Below, one piece after another: positions 47,310-58,059 of a stretch of 64,000 nt of DNA; the stretch's first letter is position 1; each line of letters starts with the position of its first letter. The DNA is from Liolophura sinensis. Lineage: Eukaryota; Mollusca; Polyplacophora; Chitonida; Chitonidae. The translations under genes were made by a program, and so were the position numbers. The stretch spans positions 14,061,717-14,125,716 of the forward strand of contig NC_088305.1 in NCBI RefSeq assembly GCF_032854445.1. The letters run 5' to 3'. Below the pieces are notes generated by a model. The model searched no databases. It saw only the letters and a program-made list of their open reading frames with translations, and had not been told where the DNA came from.

Positions 47310-47769
47310 TGTTATGAAGGTTTTTGAGCCATTTATTTGTGACGGTAAAGTCTCCCTTAAAAGTGACATGTCTTGTGATACAAAGATCAGGGTTTTAAGA
47401 GATACTGGAGCTTCTCAGTCTTTATTGTTACAAGATGTTTTGCCATTTTCTGATGAGTCATATTCTGGATCAAATGTATTAATTAGAGGTGTAAGCTCTG
47501 CTGAATTTGAATCTGTGCCTCTTCACAAAGTTTACATGTCATCAGATATTACTTCGGGTCCTGTTACTGTCGGCATTAGGCCTACTTTGCCTTTTAAAGG
47601 AATTCATCTACTACTTGGTAATGATCTTGCTGGAGACAAAGTAATGATTAATCCTATTGTGACTGATAAACCTTGTTTAAATCAAACTGTTGATCCTGTT
47701 GAGAAAGAAATTCCAGATTTTTTATCCCTCTTGTGCTGTAACGAGGTCTATGTCAAACAAACTTTCTGA
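47251..47769 (+). pseudogene. retropepsin-type aspartic protease
   Basis: 172-codon frame. The catalytic motif DTGAS (47401) sits in LRDTGASQSLLL, and a later hydrophobic-Gly pair (LLLGNDLAG) corresponds to the second conserved turn of retropepsins. Ends TGA at 47767, a position where a longer pol frame would be expected to continue. Confidence 0.8.
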
Positions 47770-47818
47770 TGACGGCAAAAACACAGTAACGGACTAACAA
47801 GATACATTTCTTACACAA

Positions 47819-48214
47819 ATGTTTACTCAAGGCGACTGTATTGATAATGATGAATCAGACCATTGTACAGCTAGTGACATATCACATGTTTCTAAACATC
47901 AGCTTGTAACTGAACAGCATAAAGACCCAGAAATTTCATGTTTGTTTGACAGAGCTCTCGATGATTGTGTTATTTCATCTGAACCTGTGTGTTATTATGT
48001 CAAGTCTGATATACTTATGCGTAAATGGAGACCACCTGATGTATCTGTTGATGATGACTGGGCTGTTAAACATCAGCTTGTTGTACCCAAGGCACACCGA
48101 ACTGAAATTTTACGTATGGCACATGAAATGCCCTTAGCTGGTCACTTGGGTGTTAACAAGACCTACTACAGGATACTAAACCACTTCTTTTGGCCAGGAT
48201 TAAGAGAGATTTAA
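47819..48214 (+). pseudogene. integrase N-terminal zinc-binding region
   Basis: 131-codon frame. HQLVVPKAHRTEILRMAHEM and HLGVNKTYYRILNHFFWPGL are the typical region holding the two His of the HHCC finger; the two Cys (CHTC) follow after a frame change at 48208, in another frame. The frame lies directly upstream of the core. Confidence 0.8.
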
Positions 48215-48326
48215 CCCAGTTTTGTAAATCATGTCATACATGCCAGGTAGTGGGTAAGCCTAATCAGACTATTCCTAAGGCATCATTAGAGCCTGTAAAG
48301 CTTTTCAAGAGCCATTCAGCAGAATA

Positions 48327-48512
48327 TTGATTGATTGTGTAAGCCCTGTACCTAAGACGAAGTCTGGGAATCAGTATGTGTTAACTATTATGTGTACAGC
48401 AACCAGATTTCCCGAGGCTTTTCCTTTAAGGAATATAAACACCAAGTCTGTTGTCGAAGCTTTAACAATTTTTTTTTACTCTGTTTGGTTTACCCAAATC
48501 AATACAGTCTGA
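48327..48512 (+). pseudogene. integrase core, first part
   Basis: Contains the first catalytic Asp (IDCVSPVPKTKSG) and continues to a T-run (about 48469-48478) where the frame is lost; bases after it, read in the next frame, give the second Asp motif QSDQGSNF. Confidence 0.75.
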
Positions 48513-49768
48513 TCAAGGTTCAAACTTTATGTCTGGTATTTTTCAGCAAGTTATGTACCACTTAGGCATCAAACAATACAAGTCTTCTGTCTACCACCCA
48601 GAAAGTCAAGGTGCAATTGCAAGATTTCACCAAACATTAAAGAACATGATTAAGACTTATTGTTATGATACAAAGAAAGACTGGGATGAAGGTATTCCAT
48701 TTCTTATGTTTGCTGTTCGAGAGTCAGTACAAGAATCATTGGGTTTCAGTTCATTTGATTTAGTATTTGGACATACTGTTATAGGGCCATTGTTAATTTA
48801 CAAGGAACAGTTTCTCAATGATGACACAAGTAATGTAAATATTTTGGATTATGTATCTGATTTTCGTGCTAAGCTTGTCAGAGCATGTGAATTGGCTAAA
48901 GCCAATCTTGAATGTACTCAGAAGAATATGAAACGTAGATATGATGAGAAATCTGTTGTTCGGTCATTTCAGCCTGGTCAGAAAGTTTTAGTATTGTTAC
49001 CTGTACCTGGTAAATGCTTTGATGTCAGATATTTTGGTCCATATGTTGTTGACAAAAAGCTGAGTGAGCTTAACTATGTTGTTAAAACACCTGATCGGCG
49101 CAAATCAAGTCAGTTATGTCACATTAACATGCTGGAACCCTATGTAAACAGAAGTGACACTGACAACACTGCTGTACATTCTGTTAATGTTGTTGCTGCT
49201 GACATTGACCAGAGTTGCTGTAATACAGATGACATTGGCGAACAGGTGGTTGACTCTACGCTCAATTCTTTAAAGCTTCAGAATTCAGATGTCTTAAAAC
49301 AACTTGATTCTAAACTGCAACATCTGGAACCCATTCAGCAACAGCAACTGTCTGAACTTGTTTATGAGTTTTCACATTTGTTTCCGTATGTACCATCAAG
49401 AACTGATGTCATTTTTCACCATGTTGCTGTAGGTGCTGTTTTGCCTCAGGAAGAAAATCTTGGTGTTGATCATCCAGTTTGTTTCTTTTCTCGTAAACTT
49501 AACAAGTTTCAGAAAAGTTATTCAACTGTTGAGAAAGAATGTTTGTCTGTTACTTTAGCTCTGCAACATTTTGAAGTTTATGTTACAGCTTCGAGACAAC
49601 CTGTGATTGTAAATATTGATTACAATCCACTTGTGTTTCTATAGAAAGTTAAGGGAAAGAATCAGAGATTGTTACGGTGGAGTTTATTGTTGCAGGAATA
49701 CAATCTTGAAATCAAACATGTAAAGGGAAAAGACAATGTTATTGCAGATTGCTTGTCTCGTGTGTAAG
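48490..49768 (+). pseudogene. integrase core end, GPY/F module, RT start and RNase H remnant
   Basis: 371 codons from 48529, with homology beginning slightly upstream. HPESQGAIARFHQTL marks the integrase third catalytic site, where the usual Glu is Ala (codon 48619), so the enzyme would be inactive. A GPY-type module follows (VRYFGPYVV). The RT leader (LSELVYEFSHLFPYVPSRTD) then jumps at about 49430 to RNase H (FSRKLNKFQKSYSTVEKECL), the RT core having been deleted. After a TAG at 49642 homology continues (VKGKDNVIADCLSRV) to TAA at 49766. Confidence 0.85.
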
Positions 49769-50155
49769 TTGTGTATAAAATGTTTAATTGCATGTGGTTT
49801 TACAATGTTGTATATATTATTGTTTAACATGTATATTGTAAGTAAAAAAAAGTTTCCCTCTTATTTGTGCATTTATGCCTGTATGGTTTTCAGCATTGTG
49901 GAATATATGCGTCCGTTTGGACTTGACACCGTTGTACATGTAAGTACTTTAGTATTTGTATAGATACTGCTATCCTTTTTTGTTAAACTTAAGTACTTTA
50001 GTATTTGTAAAGGTCTTGTTATCTGTTCTTGTTAAACCTAATAAATTGTTGTAAAATAAAATCTGCTGGTTTTGATTACTTTTTTGTGCGGCTAAACTGT
50101 CGTGTATTTCGAACAAGCCCTCTCTTTATAATATACACAGTTTGGGTCGTAACAG

Positions 50156-51000
50156 TCCCAAGAAACTTTTGTGCAGGAAGCCAATGTCCTTTCCTATCGA
50201 TAAATCATAGCTTCGATACCATCTGATTATCAGCCATACTTCCGAATAAATTCTCCTTTAGTTAACACGCTAATACATACAGCCGTTCCTAAATCAACAT
50301 GACCAAAATGATCACGTTCTACATGTTGAACAAATTTGTTCTCATGTTACACCTGGGCGAGGCCAAGTACTTCCAGGTTTCGTTTCGATAAGGACATCAG
50401 TCTTGTGGGTTTATCGTAAAAGTCTTAATAACGTGTTCATTCTATTGGATATTTCCTGCTGGCTGGCTGTGTGGAGACCGAAAAATCCATATGATTACAT
50501 CGATTTTGGTAAGCTTTATTACCATTATTTTTTTATTCAGGTACCACTACTGTCAGTCAATCCAGGGATATAACTTGGAGACGTGGGCTCTATCCCAAGT
50601 TTAGCGCTCCTATTTCAAAACGCAATTTCGTCACTTCTCGACATAAGTTGGCAAATCAAGTCATGTTGATTGAACCAAACTCTCTACCACCAGATCACAG
50701 TAAATGGCAGATGAACAGGTCATTCTTCACTGGTACGTTTTCGTGTACCTTTGAACTTTACTAAAAGACAGCCAGTGAATTTCGTGACTTAAGCTCTTCG
50801 TTGCTGTCTACAAGCTGCCTCAAAACAGGCTGCTCTGAACACAATGGCTCGTTAAATGTAAACCAAGCTGTTGCCTGGAATAATGTGCGCGACCATAGAT
50901 AAATTCTCGTGGGTCAGCGTATTATATAACCAATATATGCATCCGGAACGTATATCACCAACGGTAAAAAAATAAAAACACTCAGAATATTCTTGCTTTA
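50156..51000. other. no recognised feature
   Basis: AT-rich sequence between the retroelement and the 3' end of the peptide gene. Confidence 0.4.
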
Positions 51001-51108
51001 ATTTTTGTTCATTTATTTTTAGTCACCATTAAAACACTCAGTAGACAAGAAATTTAAATGAATTGCAGATATAAATGTATTTTGTGCACCGAACATTAGA
51101 AACGGCAT

Positions 51109-51114
51109 TTTATT
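51109..51114 (-). terminator. polyadenylation hexamer of the peptide gene
   Basis: AATAAA on the minus strand about 135 bases beyond the stop codon; a second one lies at 51012-51017. Either would give a normal 3' UTR. Confidence 0.55.
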
Positions 51115-51247
51115 TTATGCTGTCTTGAGTAGGTATTTGCTGTCGATGAATCTAGAAAGTCATCTGTAAATCGGGGATGGTCGAATGATGACGTGGCAAA
51201 TCACTGAGGACTGCTCAGTACGGAAATCGCCCCTGATGACAGGTATT

Positions 51248-51294
51248 TTACACCGTACCATCGCCACGTGTTTCCTTTTCTTCCGGGAAAGGCT
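51248..51294 (-). CDS. peptide precursor copy 1, exon 5 (C-terminus)
   Basis: Acceptor TCTTTATTGCAG is followed by 47 coding bases to TAA (51248-51250). The first two bases complete the codon left open by exon 4 (G|AG, Glu). Encodes residues 136-150, EPFPEEKETRGDGTV, an acidic tail. The total of exons 2-5 is 186+163+57+47 = 453 bases, exactly 151 codons including the stop, which strongly supports the model. Confidence 0.75.
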
Positions 51295-51527
51295 CTGCAA
51301 TAAAGACACGTTAAAACGTGATAGATCCATTTCATATACATTTCTAACTGGATCGAGGTAAGATTGCACAAAGAAGCTCTTTTTATTTCACAGTTATTTA
51401 TGTTTGTAAGTCAATTAAAAGAATGTACTCCCAAGTATAAATTATAGTTACAGCCCTTTATGGAGTGAAATGCTTCCTGATTGGCTATAACACGTCTCAC
51501 TCAATGATTACTTGGGCTAAGGTAAAA

Positions 51528-51820
51528 TAAGAACTAGATCATCGATGACAGTGTGATAGTTGGCAAATGGTCACACGTATAGCAGATTAAATCTTGTTAT
51601 TTTACGTTTTATTCTAACTGTTCATGTACATGCGTAACTAGTAGCAACGTACAGAATAAATTAGAACAGCGAAGAGAATGTGATAAATGACAACTGGTCA
51701 CATGTAATCTTGGAAATACGGCCTCTTGTCAATATAGGCCTACCCCACATAGGGTTTCACTGCATCTGTTCAAGTAAATGCTTAAGATTTAAGCAATTTA
51801 GATTTACTAACTTAGATCGG
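51528..51820 (-). repeat. two partial DR200 copies in intron 4
   Basis: Reverse copies starting CATCGATGACAGTGTGATAG and ATGTGATAAATGACAACTGG. The first is close to the 46-bp satellite unit. Confidence 0.65.
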
Positions 51821-51909
51821 TAATGCAGTTTTCAAAAGGTTTATAGGTAACAATAATAAATCTATCTGAATCAGACGTAACTTATGTCAGTAAAAAATTT
51901 CAAACGTAC

Positions 51910-51966
51910 CTATGTAAAAGGCGCATGTTTCTGCTGTAAATTCCTCGAGCGATATTTTGCCGTCCC
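51910..51966 (-). CDS. peptide precursor copy 1, exon 4 (EF-hand 2)
   Basis: Acceptor CTTTCTGTACAG, donor ATAG|GTACGT. Encodes residues 117 (second part) to 136 (first base) and completes the second EF-hand loop D114-V-N116-G-D118-G-K120-I121-S122-L-E124-E125, a canonical calcium-binding loop split by the intron at Gly117. A single Cys (residue 131) lies in TAETCAFYI. If the donor were not used, the frame would end eight codons later at TGA; the in-phase exon 5 makes splicing more likely. Confidence 0.8.
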   Translation of the reverse strand, partial: GTAKYRSRNLQQKHAPFT

Positions 51967-52069
51967 CTGTACAGAAAGGCAATGGTACATGTATAAAATC
52001 TCTGTAATGCATTCTATGCTAGTGTTGCGTCTGTGATTTTCTGGCAGTCTTCAAACGAACACATGTTAG

Positions 52070-52174
52070 CTTCCTCTTCAGTTCTGCCTGGTTTCCTCCC
52101 ACTATATTGCCGCCGTCGTATAAGTGAAATATTCTTGAGTACGGCGTAAACCGATCAAATAAATAAATAAATCA
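52070..52174 (+). repeat. family 1 SINE, truncated, in intron 3
   Basis: Body and tail only (GCCTGGTTTCCTCCCACTAT to AAATAAAT). Confidence 0.8.
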
Positions 52175-52214
52175 AACACGAACATGTTTACGGTTACACC
52201 AATTTTCAACTTAC

Positions 52215-52377
52215 CGTTGACGTCGGTGAGATTGAAGCCTTTCACGAGATCCGGTTCGTTGACGTCTTCTCCTAATGTCGCAGCAAACTCGTCGATCTCG
52301 ATGAAGTTGTCATCGTTGAGGTCGTAAAAGTCGAAATTAGCAGGGAGCGGTGTCACGTGCCCAATACCATCGATCGC
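52215..52377 (-). CDS. peptide precursor copy 1, exon 3 (EF-hand 1)
   Basis: 163 bases between acceptor TATCTTGCCAG and donor AACG|GTAAGT. Encodes residues 63-116 plus one base: a short linker (AIDGIGHVTPLPANFDFY), then EF-hand loop D81-L-N83-D-D85-N-F87-I88-E89-I-D91-E92 and an acidic helix, ending at the start of the second loop. The equivalent exon in copy 2 (63772-63934) has the same length and phase and only a few amino-acid changes. The segment would form the acidic, probably calcium-binding propeptide. Confidence 0.85.
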
Positions 52378-52579
52378 CTGGCAAGATACACATGGTTAAT
52401 TCGTTAATTCGTAACCATGGAGGTTTTATCACTGTATAAAAATGACATGAAGACATAACTATGGCAAAACAGTTATTTCATGATTTATAGGATCAGATCT
52501 TAACTGCATTCTATCACTACACTGTGATTTTGTAGTCAAACAAACAGTAATAAAAAAAGATGTAATTTCACAGGAAAAA

Positions 52580-53110
52580 GCACTAATATCCTATTTGTCA
52601 CTGTTTTTACTGTATACTTACAGTAACCGATTTCCCACTGCTTTTATTGTATACTTACAGTAACCTATTTTCCACTGCTTTTATTGTATACTTACAATAA
52701 TCTATTTGCCACTGGTTTTACTGTATACTTACAATAATCTATTTACCACTGCTTTTACTATACAGTGTATACTTACAGTAGTCTATTTGCCACCGCTTTC
52801 ACTGTACAGTGTATACTTACAGTAACGTATTTGCCACTGCTTTTACTGTATACTTACAGTAACGTATTGCGACAGCCTTTACTGTATATTTACAGTAACG
52901 TATTTGCCACTGCTTTTACTGTATACTTACAGTAACCTATTTTCCACTGCTTTTATTGTGTGCTTACAGTAATCTAGTTGCCACTGCTTTTACTGTATAC
53001 TTACAGTAACCTATTTGCCACGGCTTTTACTATACACTGTATACTTACAGTAACGTATTTGCCACCGCTTTTACTGTACAGTGTATACTTACATATTTAC
53101 TGCATATTTA
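52580..53110. repeat. 37-bp minisatellite in intron 2
   Basis: About 13 copies of a unit TGTATACTTACAGTAACCTA plus TTTGCCACTGCTTTTAC, some with an added TACAG. The ACTGTATACTTACAGT part is nearly palindromic. Confidence 0.9.
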
Positions 53111-53577
53111 CAGTAACCTGATTTATGAGACCAACCGATTAACTTCACGTAGTAAAGTACATGTATGCAGGTCACTTGGAAGGGACTTACAATGCATCGT
53201 TGGCAAACATAAATATTTCGACCATTATTTCATCATACAAATAACAGGGTTATTTACAAGGCGAGAGCAGCTTGTTGAGAGCTCACTTACATTTATCCTA
53301 CTTGCAAATTGCCTCAACCACCATTAAAACAAATAGTAAATAATGATTATGATGATTAATAATAATTATGCATTTGTGTCTTTTCCCGGAGTAATCTTCG
53401 TAATTTATTCAGTAACAGATCCATTAATTCAACTTAAGAACTCTACTAGACTAACAATATGTTACGCTGAACATGACAGAATATTGCGTTACAAAAGCAA
53501 AATGTTCTCGCATCATTCAGACAACAGTCTTTCTGTTAAAATCAACAGATTGGATTTTGAGTGGACATGCAATAATT

Positions 53578-53581
53578 GCAT

Positions 53582-53622
<41 letters not shown>

Positions 53623-53806
53623 CCGTGTTTCACGCCGTACTCTAGGTTATTTCCTTTATAGGACGGTGGCCAGCATTATGGTGTGAGAAAATCCGCAGGT
53701 TGGTGACTGACCTTCCTGCTATTGCCCGGAGAAGAAGCCAGAATGACTTGAACTCACAGTGACCGCATGGGGTCAATGCGCTGCGCTAGCAGCTTAACCA
53801 CCTTTT
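53578..53806 (-). repeat. family 1 SINE in intron 2
   Basis: Tail (ATTT repeats, 53578-53620), body and part of the head, diverged. Confidence 0.82.
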
Positions 53807-54026
53807 CAATTTACTTTGAGAGATAAATCCACTGTAAATAAACAGCTTTGCTGGACGTAAATATTTTTGATACTAATTTACTATGTAAAATTACATCTGC
53901 AATGTCTTTCCCTTTTGAATATCGGCATATAGCGTTTGGATATTTACAACAAAAAAAGAACACAAATGTTGCATCAGGCGTAGAATGAATATGCTCTAAA
54001 GGAAACTAATACTTCTGTCTGTAAAA

Positions 54027-54297
54027 GAGGGTCTCCGTAGATCAGTCGGTTAGCCCGCAAGCGCAGCGCAATGACCCAGATGCCTTTCACCAATGCGGTC
54101 GCTGTGAGTTCAAGTCCAGCTCATGCTGGCTTCCTCTCCAGCCGTACGTAGGAAGGTCTTTCAGCAGCCTGCGGATGACCGTGGGTTTCCCCCGGGCTCC
54201 GCTCGGTTTCCTCCCACCATAATGCTGGCTGCCGTCGTATAAATGAAATATTCTTAAGCACGTTGTAAAACACCAATCAAATAAATAAATAGATAAA
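54027..54297 (+). repeat. tRNA-derived SINE, family 1, full length with target site duplication
   Basis: Head GGTCTCCGTAGATCAGTCGG, B box GTTCAAGTCC, body, AAAT tail; flanked by TCTGTAAAA (54018-54026 and 54302-54310). In intron 2 of peptide copy 1. Confidence 0.9.
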
Positions 54298-54992
54298 TCT
54301 ATCTGTAAAATGTGAGTGAAAACGTTTTACAGTCAGTTAAAATCAGAATTCTAGGCATTGATGACTGTTATCTAAAACACTGGTTTACATGCAGCGTAGC
54401 TTGCGTCACACAAACACACAAATCATGTCTAAGTCTTGCGGCGTAATTAAAAATCGTCGTCATCAATTTCTGAAAATGCACAAAGTTCTTGTGATCTCAG
54501 CTTTAGGACTGTATGTTTTGGCGAAAGGACTCCAGTAATTATGTGTTGTTTTGTAATGACTTCTTGTTGGTTGCGGACCAACACTTTAATGGCACTTGCT
54601 ATTTCTGCTGTGGATTATGTCAGAAGTATTGTCAGGTAGCTGGTAAATTAATGGTGGTGTGGGCACTAAAATAATTTTGTTGCAGAAAGTCTGTTGTCTG
54701 AGTGATGCTAGGATATATTCTACTATTGCAGTTGATTGTTCTGCTAAATAGAATACACATATTCTATTAATTTAACATAAAGATTCTATTAGACTAACAT
54801 GATATTATGTTGACTATCAAAGAATATTGTGCTATAGTAACAAAATTCTGTCTGTTAGATTAACGGATTATTTTCTTGGGTGTAATCTCTGCCACACCTG
54901 TCCCCCAACCCCCACTCATAGTTCGAATGGCTGTCTAATAAGTCAAACTAAAGAAATAAATAAAACTATTGTTTGAAATTAAAACCACTCAC

Positions 54993-55178
54993 CTGTCTCT
55001 TTCCCCTACCACACTTTCTACGACAGGCGAATTTACAGAGGGCCTGTCGGCCCCAGCCCCTCTTTATAAGCAATTCACAGCCTCTGTAACAAACCCATAT
55101 GCAGACACTGTTGGCGTTACTTTCTTCCACAGCCAACATGCTGAGGACCATTAACACCAGTATAGTCTTCGTTTTCAT
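54993..55178 (-). CDS. cationic six-cysteine secreted peptide, copy 1, exon 2
   Basis: 62 codons from ATG (55176-55178, the first bases after the acceptor TGTTTATAG) to donor CAG|GTGAGT. Residues 1-22 are a signal peptide (MKTKTILVLMVLSMLA core, cut after SNA). Residues 23-58 are the mature peptide: Cys 26, 30, 34, 48, 52, 56 in CX3CX3C-X13-CX3CX3C, strongly basic (nine Lys/Arg, one Glu). GKR (59-61) is an amidation plus dibasic cleavage site. Paired CX3C motifs are the hallmark of disulfide-stapled helical hairpins, known in some antimicrobial peptides and ion-channel toxins. No family assigned. Copy 2 is at 62815; exons 3-5 are at 52215, 51910 and 51248. Confidence 0.85.
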
Positions 55179-55352
55179 CTATAAACAAAACAACAGGTAA
55201 GTAAAGGTGTAGGCCAGTTAATCAACAGAGCTGTACATCTTACACAGTTCTCTGTGCTGTCAATAATAACTTCATGGCTAATATCCTTATGTGCTTTAGG
55301 TATTACATATAGAAAACAAATGCTTAATGCTAACATTGAGACTTTATCTTAC

Positions 55353-55405
55353 CTTTGTAGGCCTGACTTTGTGGTTCCTCTGGAAGAAATCGGGAGAACA
55401 ACTGT
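55353..55405 (-). other. peptide copy 1, exon 1 (5' UTR)
   Basis: Non-coding first exon ending CCTACAAAG|GTAAGA at 55353; the start near 55405 is estimated from the TATA box. Same donor and sequence in copy 2 (to 62020). The 174-bp intron 1 separates it from the ATG exon. Confidence 0.6.
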
Positions 55406-55430
55406 TGATAGGAACTGTCAAATCGCTGGT

Positions 55431-55436
55431 TTTATA
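55431..55436 (-). promoter_or_regulatory. TATA box of peptide copy 1
   Basis: Minus-strand GGCCTATAAAACCAGCG. About 100 bp upstream of it (to about 55543) is conserved in copy 2, ending at CAGTGTCAGC. Confidence 0.6.
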
Positions 55437-55680
55437 GGCCCAAATTTTTATTTCCGCCCAAAATTCTTTTTACGGTCGTGTGTACTTGCGTAGAAAAAAA
55501 TCGTGTCTCGGATAAGGAAATACAGTGTCAGCGTAAATATATTTTTATTTTCATGAGGAATTTCCGACTGGCCAAATATTGAAATTTTTACGGACAAAGA
55601 AAACAACAACAACAAAAAAAACAACTAAGACAATGCATGTTAAGTTTACATTTTTTGTGTGTAGCCTTACTGAAATTGTT

Positions 55681-55701
55681 GGGGGGGGGGGGCGGGGGGT
55701 G
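55681..55701. repeat. G-rich run
   Basis: Twelve G, C, six G; near-homopolymer. Confidence 0.85.
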
Positions 55702-56011
55702 TCTAATTGTCTATTAAAATCGTGCGTGTTCTTGATAACGTATTTTAAAAAAATCTGCTCACATTCGACGTTGGTTGTCAGTATATTTATAATCAACCGT
55801 TACCTGGTGTTCTAGAGAGTACATGGAAATACCTGGTGTTCTGAAGTGTACATGGAAATATTAGACTGATTTGATTACAAATTTATTCAACATTTTTTTA
55901 CGGGATACTGTTGATCAAAGCATAAAATGTTGTTTTAAATCGCTGTAAAGTATAATTTAATGCCTTGGACGCTGAGCTTGATAAATGTTAATATATGAAG
56001 ATATTTAGCTT

Positions 56012-56108
56012 ACACATATATTTATTTATTTGATTATTTTTTGACTGGGCACTCGAGAATATTTCACTTATGCGACGGCGGCCAGCATTATGGCGGGAGG
56101 AAACCTAC
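56012..56108 (-). repeat. family 1 SINE, 5'-truncated
   Basis: Tail and start of body (CTCGAGAATATTTCACTTAT, ATGGCGGGAGGAAAC). Confidence 0.78.
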
Positions 56109-56507
56109 AAATTTATGAAATACTGTGTATACAGCTGACCAATAATGACAAACACAGTATCCTTTTCAAAAAATTACATAAATATAATTTTATTATATGA
56201 ACAATAAAATCAGATCATTTCTGTAGTAATAGCTGGAAACATACACGTAAAGTTATACGTTTTGAAAATATTATGAATGTTACACTTTTCTGTGTTCGTC
56301 GTGTCCAATGTTGCAATGTTATAATCAGAAGTGTGATGATATTGGACATTGAGAGGGTTATGACTCACAGGAAGCATTTTCATTCACAACGGAGGACTTG
56401 ATGTGGTTCCAGGAGGAACTTTGCTCTCAGGCCTATCGCGATTTATCTAGTATCAGTTCTTTTGAAGAAAACACGTTTAGTTACACGTTCCTGTTACTAT
56501 CTTTGTT

Positions 56508-56850
56508 TCAGGTGTAATTTTTGTTGTACTTAACCATGACCATCCTTCCATCATGTGTAATTTTCGTTGCACTTTACACTATGGCCATCTTTGCTTAATG
56601 TGTAATTTTCGTTGTATTTTACTATGACCATCTTTGCTTAATGTGTATTTTTTGTTGAACTTTACACTATGACCATTTTTCCTTCATGTGTAAATTTCGT
56701 TGTTCTTTACTATGACCATCTTTGCTTCAGGTGTAGTTTTAGTTGTATTTTACTATGACCGTCTTTGCTTAATGTGTAATTTCCGCTGTGTTTTATATTG
56801 GCCATATTTACTTCAAGTATAACTGTACTTTCCTATGAACATCTCTGCTT
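56508..56850. repeat. 43-bp minisatellite
   Basis: About seven degenerate copies of TGTGTAATTTTCGTTGTATT plus TTACTATGACCATCTTTGCTTAA. Confidence 0.88.
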
Positions 56851-57037
56851 TCTCGTCTAATTCCGCGAATGCCTAAGACACAAGCTTGGGACCTGTTATT
56901 AATTTTTCTTATCTATAATCGGTAAAAATGTCGGATATTAAGTTAACGTCAACGTAACAGGCGACAAACATTTTTGTATAAGAACAGAGTCACCTCTGTG
57001 GTATTGTCAAAGTGCTCTTTACAAACCTTACAATAAT

Positions 57038-57112
57038 ACTTTATTTATTTGTTTGATTGGTGTTTTATGCCTTAATCAGGATTATTTCCTTTATATGACG
57101 GCGTCCAGCAGA
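57038..57112 (-). repeat. family 1 SINE, tail fragment
   Basis: TTTGATTGGTGTTTTATGCC and ATATGACGGCGTCCAGCA only. Confidence 0.65.
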
Positions 57113-57614
57113 TAATACATGATATGCTACTTTCTAACCAAACGGAGAAGTGAGCGGGTAGTTAGTTGCCCAGTGGTAAGGTATCTTCCACAGCCATAAG
57201 GGAACATAACCTGCCTGCTATTTCCGTGTGTCATTTCATATAATCTTTCCCATCCACAGCTGTAAAAATCGGAAAAAATTTGTAGCCTCAAACGCAAATG
57301 CGGTCAAGCGTGGCATGAGAGTGTTCCCATGTGCCCTTTGGCGGTAAATAATTGTCTTCACCGGTAAACCATCCGCGCATAGTCCTGACCTAATATATTA
57401 ATTTTGTTCACAGTTGACTGCTCTGGGGAAATTCAAATTTTGAAATTTAAAATGGGAAACACGTGACTGGTGCGTAAATATATGTGACCCGTCCTATGTC
57501 AGATGGAACACATGCAATTTATAAATTTCACATGGTAACTCTTTTAAGTGTAGAATAATTAACAAGAAATATTTAATACATTACCATTTTTTTAAAACTC
57601 GACGACTTGCAGCT

Positions 57615-57695
57615 AACACTAGATTGCATCTATCAGACCATTGCTGGCCATTTGACTCTGAGGTCGCTGGTTCGATACCCTCCGTGGTCTCAGCA
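57615..57695 (+). other. tRNA-like sequence
   Basis: A perfect Pol III B box (GGTTCGATACC) and a loosely tRNA-like fold preceding GTGGTCTC. A clean cloverleaf could not be drawn, so a tRNA pseudogene or SINE head is more likely than a gene. Confidence 0.3.
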
Positions 57696-58059
57696 CTAGA
57701 ATTCTATGCTATATTCAGAAAGTGTAATTCCTAATACCGATAATACATAGCGTGCATCTAATTTAGTAAAAAAAAATTATATATAACCCTAGTGTACCAC
57801 ACAGAAATGAGTCATCATGCAGACGAGTAGCAAAACATACTTCCGGGTATTATGGGGTCTTTTTGTTTTTCAGTTTCATCTTCAAACAGACAATCGACGC
57901 GTAATTTCTTGCAGCAGTTATACAAATCTAAAGCAGTAGGTCTTTAACCTTTAACACTTGCCGATTTGCAAAAGAGAAAAGATATTGCTATACCGTCTTG
58001 TTTTAAACGCCAGTATTTATTAAATATCTCTCATGTGTAATTTAACTATCAAACGATTA

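Larger units (their letters stand above)
47050..50155 (+). mobile_element. decayed Ty3/gypsy-type retroelement, Gmr1-like order
   Basis: Surviving blocks in order: gag zinc knuckle, aspartic protease, integrase zinc-binding region, integrase core, GPY/F-type module, start of reverse transcriptase, RNase H. In ordinary Ty3/gypsy elements integrase follows RNase H; here it precedes RT, as described for the Gmr1 group. There are at least five frame changes, an in-frame TAG, and the RT core is gone. The start is 5'-truncated. The right edge (about TTTGGGTCGTAACA, 50141-50154) is a guess at an LTR end; no second LTR was found. An imperfect 47-bp tandem (TAAGTACTTTAGTATTTGTA, twice) lies at 49940-50020. 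Confidence 0.85.

Noticed and set aside
49769-50155. A complete LTR
   Set aside because: Only one copy of the candidate sequence is present, and no partner was found at the left end, so LTR limits cannot be set.
57615-57695. Functional tRNA gene
   Set aside because: The B box is perfect but the acceptor and T-arm pairings do not form a clean cloverleaf.
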